From the NCBI RefSeq assembly GCF_000757885.1, contig NZ_JQCR01000003.1:1922001-1986000 (forward strand): a stretch of DNA of 64,000 nucleotides. Reading direction: 5' to 3'. A program made the position numbers and the translations under genes. Source of the stretch: Paenibacillus wynnii. GTDB taxonomy: Bacteria; Bacillota; Bacilli; Paenibacillales; Paenibacillaceae. The notes beneath the pieces were generated by a model. The model was not told the origin of the DNA. It did no database searches and worked only from the letters and a program-made list of their open reading frames with translations. Below, piece by piece: positions 16,132 through 23,818 of the stretch (positions are counted from its first letter, which is position 1; each line of letters opens with the position of its first letter).

Positions 16132-16527
16132 TCACTTGGACCCGCTCGTTTGATTTGCATGCAGCAAGTCACGAATTTCAGTAAGAAGTGCAACCTCAGG
16201 TGCAGGTGCAGCTTCGACTACTTTTACCACTTCTACTTCTTTACGCTTGAATCTGCTGGCCAGCTTGATTACCATGAATATGCAGAATGCAATGATGAAA
16301 AAGTCAACCACCGTTTGTAAAAACACACCATAACTTAAAACTACTTCGCCCCGGGTATACTTAATATCCTTCAAGTTAATGTTGCCAAATAAAATACCGA
16401 AGATTGGCATAATGATGTCATTAACCAGAGAGGTAACTATCTTCCCGAAAGCAGCCCCGATAATTACTGCAATCGCCAGGTCCAGAACATTACCCTTGAG
16501 CGCAAAAGCCTTAAATTCCTTCCACAT
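16132..16527 (-). CDS. mscL: Large-conductance mechanosensitive channel
   Basis: This 131-residue channel protein opens under membrane tension to release solutes during hypo-osmotic shock. It has the N-terminal MWKEFKAFALKGNVLDLAIA, first membrane helix VIIGAAFGKIVTSLVNDIIMP, and a second helix VDFFIIAFCIFMVIKLA, then the conserved cytoplasmic helix (LLTEIRDLL). The ATG at 16525-16527 follows GAGGAG; a GTG 15 nt upstream overlaps that site and is not used. The gene is monocistronic, between the adhesin terminator and the rib leader. Confidence 0.96.
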   Translation of the reverse strand: MWKEFKAFALKGNVLDLAIAVIIGAAFGKIVTSLVNDIIMPIFGILFGNINLKDIKYTRGEVVLSYGVFLQTVVDFFIIAFCIFMVIKLASRFKRKEVEVVKVVEAAPAPEVALLTEIRDLLHANQTSGSK

Positions 16528-16603
16528 GTTAAATCTCCTCACCGATTTTTTTATATTATATCATTCAGCATCCGGTTGTTTTAGCCCTGATAGAAAAAAA
16601 TAT

Positions 16604-16636
16604 TAAAAGACACCCGGAGTTATCTCCAGGTGTCTC
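16604..16636 (-). terminator. Terminator of the LPXTG protein gene
   Basis: AGACACCTGGAG and CTCCGGGTGTCT form a 12-bp stem (one wobble) with a 4-nt loop, followed on the minus strand by TTTTAATATTTTTTT. It lies about 35 nt past the surface-protein stop. Confidence 0.9.
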
Positions 16637-16670
16637 TCTGATAGAATATAAATTCTATCGCTTGTGAGTA

Positions 16671-19600
16671 TTATTGTGAACTTTTTCCTCTTTTAAAGAC
16701 TCTGTTCAGAACATAACCTGCAAGGATCAAGCCCATACCCATCAAATACAATGGCATTGAACTCTCCTCGCCCGTTTTAGGCAGCTTCTGTACATCAGGA
16801 TTTGTATTGCTTGGATCCGGTACCGTTCCCTTCGGAACATCGTCTTCGTCAATATCGATGCCACCGATAGGAACATTATCATCAGGCACCTCCTGAACTA
16901 TAGGTGATGATGTAGGCTGAGCCGTAGGTGATGTAGTTGGAACAACACCCGGTCCCGCAGGCACCGCCGATTCAACAATTACAATTTCACCAGGAATGGT
17001 GGAAGTCGTAGGTGTCGGTGAAGCTGTATCTGTCGTTGGTGTTGGTGTCGGTGATGCTGTATCTGTCGTTGGCGTAGGTGTCGGTGATGCTGTATCTGTC
17101 GTTGGCGTAGGTGTCGGTGAAGCTGTATCTGTCGTTGGCGTAGGTGTCGGAACAACTACCAGCTTCTTATTCGTAACCGTCAACACAACATTGGCTCCAG
17201 GATTAAGAGTCACAGCCCGTTCTTGCGAATCAAGTGCATAACCATCAGGGGCTGTTATTTCTTTTAAAATATAATTCCCTGACAAGATACTGCTAAATAC
17301 GGCGGTACCATTCGGTTGCGTAGTTTGAGTGTCAATAAGAATGCGTTCTGCGTTAGAGATACGGTATAGGTTAAATATCGCCCCGCTAAGTATCACATTA
17401 CTATTATCAGAATCAACCTTCTTGACCGTCAATGTACTTCTTTCTCCGCTTCCTGTTCCAGAACCGCTGGAAACCCCGACAATCATTATTTTTGTGATTT
17501 CTCTGCTGACCACTGTAACATTATCTCCTGTTAATTTAGCGGTATTAGTTACTCTTTCACCATGGTTAGCAGCAATTAAAGATTGGTACAGCAACAGATA
17601 CGGAGTTTTGATGTCCTTATTAAACTTTAGAACAAAAGTTTGTTTACCTGAAGCATCCGTGAAAAAGTCCAAGGTATAATCTTTATCTGTTCCTCTCACC
17701 AGTTCGGGTGCGGACTTAACGGGGATCCCGTTAGAGCCTACTGTAGTTGGATACAAATGGAAGGAATCCAGAATGAGTTTTTGATTAGAACTAGGTGTAT
17801 CCGTAATTACTGCATTTTTAATATACGACTGTCCTCTGTTAATAGGCAGCGTCCAGTTAATCTTGTCACCGACCTGAAGGCCGTTTTTGTCTACAACCTC
17901 ACCGCCGTACGGGATGTTTACTGTAGCTAATAAATCCTTAGACATTAAGCTTTGACCCTCATATAGGTTAGCTTTATTTTCCACCTTAGAGCTAGTCAGC
18001 TTACCTTCAAGACTTGTTTTAAAGACAACATAGTATGCTGAGTCAATGGAATCCAATTTCACATTTAACAATGTGTCATTGCCTACTGGAGTTGCCTCAA
18101 CAGTGTAGTCGGTTGAATTAACTTCCGCCCCTTGGGTAGGGGTACCATTAACCGCAATATTCATTTTATAGACCTTTACAGAATTCTGAAGCAGGGTCTG
18201 CGGAGCCTTCAACAGATCCGAAACTCTGGCATCATCAAGAGTTCTACCATTATAGTTTACTCCTACCGTCCAAGTGACTTCCTTAGTCGATGCATTGTAC
18301 GAGCCGAATTTAAAACCGTTATTCTTCACTTCATTTCTTGGATCAAATAGACCCATGGCCGTTGCAGAGTGCGTTACTGAAGAATCATCCACCCAGTTAA
18401 TTAGAGCTTTGTTGTGGAATTGCTCTGTCTTCGTTGTAATCCATTCATTATTGAATTCAACGGAATAACTAATCGTGTAACTTCCTGTAATTAAGGAATG
18501 AAAGCTAATTTTGAAACTATTGTTAGGTTGAACCGGATTGATGTAACTCAAATCGTATTCTGAGGCGTTCACCAAATTCCCCAATCCATCCCGTACTACA
18601 AGAGTACCTGGAATAAACTTAAGGCCTCCTTCAGGAAAAGTATCCGTTACTTCTACATTCCCCATAGGATAGTTATCGCCATTAATCGTTATCTTCCAGT
18701 CTGCTGTTTTGGTATTATAATTGACTCCGTTCAAATTCTTGAAAATGACGGTTGGGCGAATGATTTGGGTTGCATCATCACTATACGTACTATTAGAGAC
18801 CGAATTAGTGATCGTAGTATTGTTCAAAATGCGAACTGCTGATTTGGTTTGATATTCTACGTGATAAGCTGAAGAGATATCTGATTTAAAGATCAGCTTA
18901 AAGCCGGTTTTATCTACACCTTCTGCGATTCCCAATGAATAGTCTATATTTTCTGTCAGCACGGTTCCTTTAGTGGCATTTCCTGCAGAGTTAAAGGTTA
19001 CCGGATAAACTTTAAGAGATCCTTCCACCAAGTCCTGAGTATTCGTGAACAGATCCGTTAAAATAGCATTCCCTTGTGCAATTTCCCTCTCACTATAGTT
19101 ATAGTCGATTGCCCAGGAAATGATCTGTTTACCCCAGTCGTAACCAGTAACATATTTATTTAAATTCTCACCACGTGCCACCGTTACAGTTGCAGTAGAG
19201 TCCACCGGCGCAAGATTCTTCCCGCTGAAAGTGGCTTTATTAACAAAACTTTTTTTGGTTTCATCCGTTATAGAACTGGTGTACTCAATCCGATAAGCAG
19301 ATGTAAGAGTTGAGTTAAAGGAAACCTTAAGAATTCCGTTCGTTACTTCAGCCGTATAATCGGTAGGTGGAACGAGTTCTCCTTTTGTTCCAGTGCCGTT
19401 TAGAGCTAAATTTAACCGGTACACCGAAACGTCGGCAACGTCTACCAAGGATAAACCCGTCGGGATAGGATCGGTTACCGTAGCAGATTCAACCGTATCC
19501 AGTCTCTTGTTCACATCGACGGTCCAAGTGATTTTTTTAGCATTAAACCCCTGAGGAAGTCCCTTTTTATCGATCGTCGCACCTGTCGGTTTGAAAATTA

Positions 19601-20153
19601 ATGTAAAGGTTTGTACCCCATCAGTAATTGGGAATAGAATCTGCTGCTCAACGTTTTCCTTAATGACCTGCTCATCAAACTTAGTATTGATCCTAAGTGT
19701 GCCATGAACATTATCGTGATCTTGTATATAGCTATTAAAAGTCATAATCACTTTGTGGGTACTCTGATTGACTATAAAGGTTCCTACAGTACCTTCATCG
19801 GATTCAAGTGATCCCTGAATATCATTAAAAAGTTTAAACTGTGCCGGGAGTTGAAAGGTAAAATAATCACCCGAATGATAACCATGTCCGTTGGGCAATG
19901 CCCAAGTATAATCCAACGTTACACTGGAGCCCTGCCCATATACGGGACCGGGATCGATCTGACCGTCAGGACCATACACTGAAAGAGAAACACTTGTAAT
20001 GATGTTAGGCGAAATTTCATACACTGCTGAAGTGACACTGGTTGTCTCCCCGGTTCCTTCTGCCTTTACTTGAGACGGAACCCCCATGCCATAAGTATAT
20101 TGTGCGATGAACATTACGATAATGACCAGTATGCTTAGTCTCCTCTTAAACAT
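16671..20153 (-). CDS. Large LPXTG cell-wall-anchored adhesin (collagen-binding/SpaA domains)
   Basis: This 1160-residue surface protein has an N-terminal signal peptide (SILVIIVMFIAQYTYG), a globular head, and a row of similar adhesin modules whose starts are marked by KKITWTVDVN, KQIISWAIDYN, TADWKITING, KEVTWTVGVNYN and DKINWTLPINRG. A SpaA/prealbumin-like domain follows (LTVKKVDSDNSNVILSGAIF...GYALDSQERAVTLNPG). After it come four PTPTPTTDTAS repeats, a Pro/Thr stalk, and the sortase signal LPKTG (1124-1128), a hydrophobic helix and a basic tail. Such modules often contain isopeptide bonds and bind host or plant matrix, but the ligand here is unknown. No sortase gene is nearby. The gene is monocistronic. 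Confidence 0.88.
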   Translation of the reverse strand: MFKRRLSILVIIVMFIAQYTYGMGVPSQVKAEGTGETTSVTSAVYEISPNIITSVSLSVYGPDGQIDPGPVYGQGSSVTLDYTWALPNGHGYHSGDYFTFQLPAQFKLFNDIQGSLESDEGTVGTFIVNQSTHKVIMTFNSYIQDHDNVHGTLRINTKFDEQVIKENVEQQILFPITDGVQTFTLIFKPTGATIDKKGLPQGFNAKKITWTVDVNKRLDTVESATVTDPIPTGLSLVDVADVSVYRLNLALNGTGTKGELVPPTDYTAEVTNGILKVSFNSTLTSAYRIEYTSSITDETKKSFVNKATFSGKNLAPVDSTATVTVARGENLNKYVTGYDWGKQIISWAIDYNYSEREIAQGNAILTDLFTNTQDLVEGSLKVYPVTFNSAGNATKGTVLTENIDYSLGIAEGVDKTGFKLIFKSDISSAYHVEYQTKSAVRILNNTTITNSVSNSTYSDDATQIIRPTVIFKNLNGVNYNTKTADWKITINGDNYPMGNVEVTDTFPEGGLKFIPGTLVVRDGLGNLVNASEYDLSYINPVQPNNSFKISFHSLITGSYTISYSVEFNNEWITTKTEQFHNKALINWVDDSSVTHSATAMGLFDPRNEVKNNGFKFGSYNASTKEVTWTVGVNYNGRTLDDARVSDLLKAPQTLLQNSVKVYKMNIAVNGTPTQGAEVNSTDYTVEATPVGNDTLLNVKLDSIDSAYYVVFKTSLEGKLTSSKVENKANLYEGQSLMSKDLLATVNIPYGGEVVDKNGLQVGDKINWTLPINRGQSYIKNAVITDTPSSNQKLILDSFHLYPTTVGSNGIPVKSAPELVRGTDKDYTLDFFTDASGKQTFVLKFNKDIKTPYLLLYQSLIAANHGERVTNTAKLTGDNVTVVSREITKIMIVGVSSGSGTGSGERSTLTVKKVDSDNSNVILSGAIFNLYRISNAERILIDTQTTQPNGTAVFSSILSGNYILKEITAPDGYALDSQERAVTLNPGANVVLTVTNKKLVVVPTPTPTTDTASPTPTPTTDTASPTPTPTTDTASPTPTPTTDTASPTPTTSTIPGEIVIVESAVPAGPGVVPTTSPTAQPTSSPIVQEVPDDNVPIGGIDIDEDDVPKGTVPDPSNTNPDVQKLPKTGEESSMPLYLMGMGLILAGYVLNRVFKRGKSSQ
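17010..17160 (-). repeat. 33-bp repeats coding PTPTPTTDTAS
   Basis: Four near-identical 33-bp units plus a partial fifth encode the wall-spanning stalk of the adhesin. Such in-frame repeats commonly vary in number between strains. Confidence 0.85.
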
Positions 20154-20574
20154 TGACCCAACCCCTTTTTTATATTTTCAAACCCCGTGTTTCTACCGTA
20201 CCATCAGAAATTGGCGATTACAGCTTCGTTCATAAAATAAACAGTCGGTTTGCTAGTTATGTAATCACAATATTTGCTCTACCTGCACGACACATTAATC
20301 CCCTAAATTTTCAGGAGGTTGATATGCTTTTGAACGCAGTCGTATTGGCAGCAAAAATATGTAGTCACTTGTTATAATTTGTTTATTTTATGAACATTCG
20401 CAAAATCATATGACATTGATCAATGAATTTAAAGCGTATATACTTATATCACCTTTAACTAGCCCTTTAGAATCATATTTTAGTAAATAAATAATCGGGC
20501 TAAATCCTTGATTCCAGACAATATTCCCGAATGTCTTTGCTTGAATTGCATACATACAAGGAGGACTGTCCCCT
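20154..20574. other. Intergenic region between adhesin and ywaF with inverted repeat
   Basis: This 420-nt space separates two divergent genes. It holds a perfect 15-bp inverted repeat (20228-20242 and 20381-20395) around a 138-nt segment, a plus-strand TATAAT at 20373-20378, and TAGCCC/GGGCTA half-sites at about 20459 and 20499. I found no convincing c-di-GMP or other riboswitch upstream of the adhesin. Confidence 0.6.
20228..20395. repeat. Perfect 15-bp inverted repeat pair bounding 138 nt
   Basis: GTTCATAAAATAAAC (20228-20242) and its exact complement GTTTATTTTATGAAC (20381-20395) bracket an AT-rich, non-coding segment directly upstream of the surface-protein gene. No recombinase gene was seen in the window. 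Confidence 0.85.
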
Positions 20575-21333
20575 GTGAACTTTTCGACATTTTTTGACCC
20601 CCAGCATAACGATGATTTTATAATGTTTTCAATGTCTCATTGGATAGCACTTTTACTTCTAACTACAATTGCCCTCTTCCTGTTCTTCTCAAGGTTTACA
20701 ATCCGTTCAACACGGGAACTTCGAAACGGAATTCGGCTGCTGCTAGTGATGATACTTATTTTCTGTGAAGCCGGACTCCAGTTATGGTATTTATCACAGG
20801 ACCTCTGGAAACCCACCCATTCGCTGCCTTTGGAGCTGTGTGGAATCACATTAATGCTCTCGGTAGTCATGTTAATAACACGAAGCCGATGGCTCTACTC
20901 CTTCCTCTATTTCGCCGGAATCGGCGGAGCGTTCATTGCATTAGTTACGCCAAATCTGGTCTATCCTTTTCCGCATTTCCGTTTTCTCTTGTTCTTTGTA
21001 GTCCATGGAGCCATCATACTAGCGTCTTTATATATGACCTGGGTGGAAGGCTTTAGACCTACTTGGAAATCACTCGGGTACACAATGGTCTGTCTTAATG
21101 CCGGTGCTGTAGCTGTATGGGGTGCCGATCAGCTTCTTGGAGCCAATTATATGTTCCTGTCACATAAACCCGACACTTACTCTTTTCTTGATTATTTCGG
21201 CCCTTACCCTTATTACCTGCTGATTGAAGAACTGTTTGCTTTCGCGGTATTTCTAATGATGTATGTACTGTTCTTTTGGTTGCCGAATCGGTTCAGAACT
21301 AGGCATCACAAAGGCCAGAAATTTCATTATTGA
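20575..21333 (+). CDS. YwaF-family integral membrane protein (TIGR02206)
   Basis: This 252-residue protein has about six or seven membrane helices and the signatures of the YwaF/TIGR02206 family: FSMSHWIALLLLT near the start, PLELCGITLMLSVVMLITRS, HFRFLLFFVVHGAIILASLY and LDYFGPYPYYLLIEELFA. The family has no assigned function. Translation starts at a GTG, 9-10 nt after AAGGAGGA. The gene is alone between the adhesin and a strong terminator. Confidence 0.88.
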   Translation: MNFSTFFDPQHNDDFIMFSMSHWIALLLLTTIALFLFFSRFTIRSTRELRNGIRLLLVMILIFCEAGLQLWYLSQDLWKPTHSLPLELCGITLMLSVVMLITRSRWLYSFLYFAGIGGAFIALVTPNLVYPFPHFRFLLFFVVHGAIILASLYMTWVEGFRPTWKSLGYTMVCLNAGAVAVWGADQLLGANYMFLSHKPDTYSFLDYFGPYPYYLLIEELFAFAVFLMMYVLFFWLPNRFRTRHHKGQKFHY

Positions 21334-21344
21334 TTTATAAAAAA

Positions 21345-21395
21345 AGGGCCGTCCCAAAAACCATGTAAATGGCTACTGGGACGGCCCTCTCTTTT
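21345..21395 (+). terminator. Terminator of the ywaF-like gene
   Basis: AGGGCCGTCCC (21345-21355) pairs with GGGACGGCCCT (21378-21388), followed by CTCTTTT. The loop contains CCATGTAAATGGC, a small inner hairpin that resembles the one at 28011-28055. Confidence 0.9.
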
Positions 21396-21409
21396 GAGGA
21401 AGACTTAAG

Positions 21410-21436
21410 TTGTTGTTGTTGTTGTTGTTGTTGTTG
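21410..21436. repeat. (TTG)9 trinucleotide run
   Basis: Nine exact TTG units, 27 nt, directly follow the ywaF terminator. The region is not coding. Confidence 0.95.
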
Positions 21437-21439
21437 TCA

Positions 21440-21600
21440 GCGGACGCTCCGCGAACAGACCGTTGCTCCAATCGCTGTTGTGTCCAGATTTTATTTATTC
21501 CCTTTAGCAGTGAAAATCCGGACACAAAGGCGACCGCTACCACTTTTACGCAATCGTTCCGTCCTCTCCGCTACTTTCAGCAGAAACCGTGTCTAACCAG
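21440..21600. repeat. Hairpin repeat element, copy 2
   Basis: TTGTGTCCAGATTTT (21478-21492) and AAAATCCGGACACAA (21513-21527) form a 15-bp stem with one A-C mismatch on the plus strand, which becomes a U-G wobble on the minus strand. ATCGCTGTT precedes and AAAGGCGACCGCT follows, as in the copy at 5311-5435. The 20-nt loop is unrelated between copies. Confidence 0.85.
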
Positions 21601-21677
21601 TCAACAGCATCCAGATTTCCGCACTCTTAACCGCGTGAGTAAGGATATGCGGTTGCAATTCAACGGATGACTGAGCG

Positions 21678-21722
21678 AAAACGAGCCAGTCCCCAATAAC
21701 CCGGAGACTGACTCGTTTTTTA
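21678..21722 (-). terminator. Terminator after ppiB (possibly bidirectional)
   Basis: AAAACGAGCCAGTCCCC and CGGAGACTGACTCGTTTT form a long imperfect stem with T-runs on both strands. The core CAGTCnCCAATAAnCCGGAGACTG matches the terminator at 38531-38576. Confidence 0.9.
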
Positions 21723-21745
21723 GCTTTTAAGGCTTTGGAGTATTC

Positions 21746-22177
21746 TTAGGCTTCAAAAACTTCTACAGAAGTCATTTTGTCGCGGCCTTTGAATGTGTCC
21801 ACTTGGTCCATACCGCTAACAACTTTACCGAATACTGTGTGTACTCCGTCCAGATGCGGTTGTGGAGCATAGGCGATATAGAACTGGCTTCCGCCTGTGT
21901 TCTTGCCTGCGTGTGCCATTGCAATGGATCCACGCTCATGTTTGTTCGGGTTGATCTCGCAGTTAATCGTATAACCAGGTCCACCGGAACCTGTTCCAGT
22001 AGGACAACCGCCTTGAGCAACAAAGCCCGGAATTACGCGGTGGAATACCAAACCGTTGTAGAAACCGGAGTTTGCCAGCTTCTCAAAGTTGGCTACGGTA
22101 TTAGGAGCATCTTGTTCGAACAAATCCAGCAGCACTACGCCGCCATTTTCCAATGTAACCTTCGCTTGCTTAGCCAT
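21746..22177 (-). CDS. ppiB: Peptidyl-prolyl cis-trans isomerase (cyclophilin)
   Basis: This 143-residue single-domain cyclophilin catalyses proline isomerisation in the cytoplasm. It keeps the active-site residues in FHRVIPGFVAQGG (Arg and Gln), GSQFYIAYAP, and HLDGVHTVFGKV (Trp position replaced by His, common in bacterial PpiB). There is no signal peptide. The start ATG follows AAAGGGG. It is monocistronic with its own terminator. Confidence 0.95.
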   Translation of the reverse strand: MAKQAKVTLENGGVVLLDLFEQDAPNTVANFEKLANSGFYNGLVFHRVIPGFVAQGGCPTGTGSGGPGYTINCEINPNKHERGSIAMAHAGKNTGGSQFYIAYAPQPHLDGVHTVFGKVVSGMDQVDTFKGRDKMTSVEVFEA

Positions 22178-22298
22178 ATGTAAATGACCCCTTTCGAAAT
22201 TAACAAATGTTAGACACTTTTATTAGTTTACTATGAATTTCGTCGCTAAGCAAAAAAAGACATTAAAAATATTGTACAAATCCTTAAACTCCAATGAA

Positions 22299-22334
22299 AG
22301 AAAGACCGCCACCCCATGGGTAAGCAGTCTTTCT
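22299..22334 (-). terminator. Terminator of lysA
   Basis: AGAAAGACTGC and GCGGTCTTTCT pair across a CCATGG-centred loop. On the minus strand the stem is followed by CATTGGAGTTT, so the T-tract is weak. It lies about 40 nt past the lysA stop. Confidence 0.7.
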
Positions 22335-22372
22335 GTAGTTCGTTTGGTCTATACACTCTATTTGAACTGAGA

Positions 22373-23704
22373 TTACTTGAGAATTGCCTGCTTCGCAATA
22401 CGCTCAGGAACAATATCATTAGCAATGATATCACTGTGACTCTCCCGGCGTACTACAAGATCACTCCGACCGTTCTGAACGAACACTACCGCCGGGCGGC
22501 GAATACGGTTATAATTACTCGCCATGGAATAGTTATAAGCTCCTGTGCAAGCAACTGCTAGTAAATCACCGCTTTCAGCCTCGGGAAGGTCTAGATCCCA
22601 AATGAGCATGTCGCCACTCTCACAGCATTTGCCGGCAATGGATACTTTCTCAGTAGCTGCATCGTTGGCACGGTTAGCAAGTATCGCTTCGTATTTCGAT
22701 TCATACAGTGCGGGACGAGGGTTATCCGTCATTCCACCATCTACTGCTACGTATTTGCGTACGCCTGGAATGTTCTTATGGGTACCTACGGTGTAAAGAG
22801 TAGTACCTGCATCCCCTACGATACTGCGGCCCGGCTCCACCCATATTTCAGGAAGCGAACTGCTAATCCCGGCAAAATAAGTCTTAACAGCACCGGTGAT
22901 GGCAGCTACATATTCTGAAACTTGAAGAGGAGTGTCTCCTTCGATATAGCGAATGCCAAAGCCGCCACCCAGATTGACTACGCGGAAGTCGACAGCCAAT
23001 CCTTCTTTGACGCTACGGGCAAATCCTGCTACGCGTTCTACAGCAAGCTGAAATCCTTCTGTCTCAAAAATTTGGGAGCCAATATGCGAATGTACACCCA
23101 ACAGCGTCAGGTTGCTCTGCGCTGCAGCCTGTTTTACTGCTTCATAGGCCGAGCCGTTTCCGATGTCGAAACCGAATTTGGAATCCGTCTGCCCGGTGGA
23201 AATATATTCGTGTGTATGGGCCTCAACACCAGGTGTTACACGCAGAAGGATGTTTACGGTTGCTCCTTTTTGAGCCGCAATGGCTTGCAATAAGCTGAGT
23301 TCAACCAAATTATCTACAACAAAGCAGCCGATCCCTGCATCAATAGCCATTTCAATCTCATCAGGTGTCTTGTTGTTCCCGTGAAAATGAATACGCTCAA
23401 CGGGGAAACCTGCCTGCAGTGCCGTATATAATTCACCATCCGATACGACATCCAAGGATAGGCCCTCTTCATCAGCCAATCGGCACATTGCCATTACTGA
23501 AAATGCCTTGCTCGCATAAGCCACCTGGAAGCCAAGTCCGGAGGCTGTAAAAGCATCTACATATTCCCGGCACCGGTGCCGGACCAGTTGCTCGTCCATA
23601 ATATATAGCGGAGTTCCATAATCCGCCTTCAATTCCGTTACATCACATCCGCCGATTTCCAGATGTCCAGCATCATTGATCCGGCTCGTCCCGTGTAAAA
23701 ACAT
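22373..23704 (-). CDS. lysA: Diaminopimelate decarboxylase
   Basis: This 443-residue PLP enzyme (alanine-racemase fold, group IV decarboxylase) converts meso-diaminopimelate to lysine, the final step of the pathway. Visible motifs are the PLP lysine in VAYASKAFSVMA, the glycine loop RVVNLGGGFGIRY, EPGRSIVGDAG, and CCESGDMLIWD with the cross-subunit Cys. The ATG at 23702-23704 follows TTGGAGGA; a longer frame lacks a site. It lies after spoVAF as in Bacillus subtilis, separated by 114 nt. Confidence 0.96.
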   Translation of the reverse strand: MFLHGTSRINDAGHLEIGGCDVTELKADYGTPLYIMDEQLVRHRCREYVDAFTASGLGFQVAYASKAFSVMAMCRLADEEGLSLDVVSDGELYTALQAGFPVERIHFHGNNKTPDEIEMAIDAGIGCFVVDNLVELSLLQAIAAQKGATVNILLRVTPGVEAHTHEYISTGQTDSKFGFDIGNGSAYEAVKQAAAQSNLTLLGVHSHIGSQIFETEGFQLAVERVAGFARSVKEGLAVDFRVVNLGGGFGIRYIEGDTPLQVSEYVAAITGAVKTYFAGISSSLPEIWVEPGRSIVGDAGTTLYTVGTHKNIPGVRKYVAVDGGMTDNPRPALYESKYEAILANRANDAATEKVSIAGKCCESGDMLIWDLDLPEAESGDLLAVACTGAYNYSMASNYNRIRRPAVVFVQNGRSDLVVRRESHSDIIANDIVPERIAKQAILK

Positions 23705-23818
23705 TGTGCAGTCCTCCAATTTCTGTGGAATATCCAATTCCATCTGTCTAATGTATTCAGTATAGCAGAGGGAGGGAACGCCATTGAATGGATTAATTTG
23801 CAGTTGATTTGTATTTTC

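Noticed and set aside
20154..20574. c-di-GMP riboswitch upstream of the adhesin
   Set aside because: Adhesin genes often have one, but no conserved aptamer block could be found on the minus strand.
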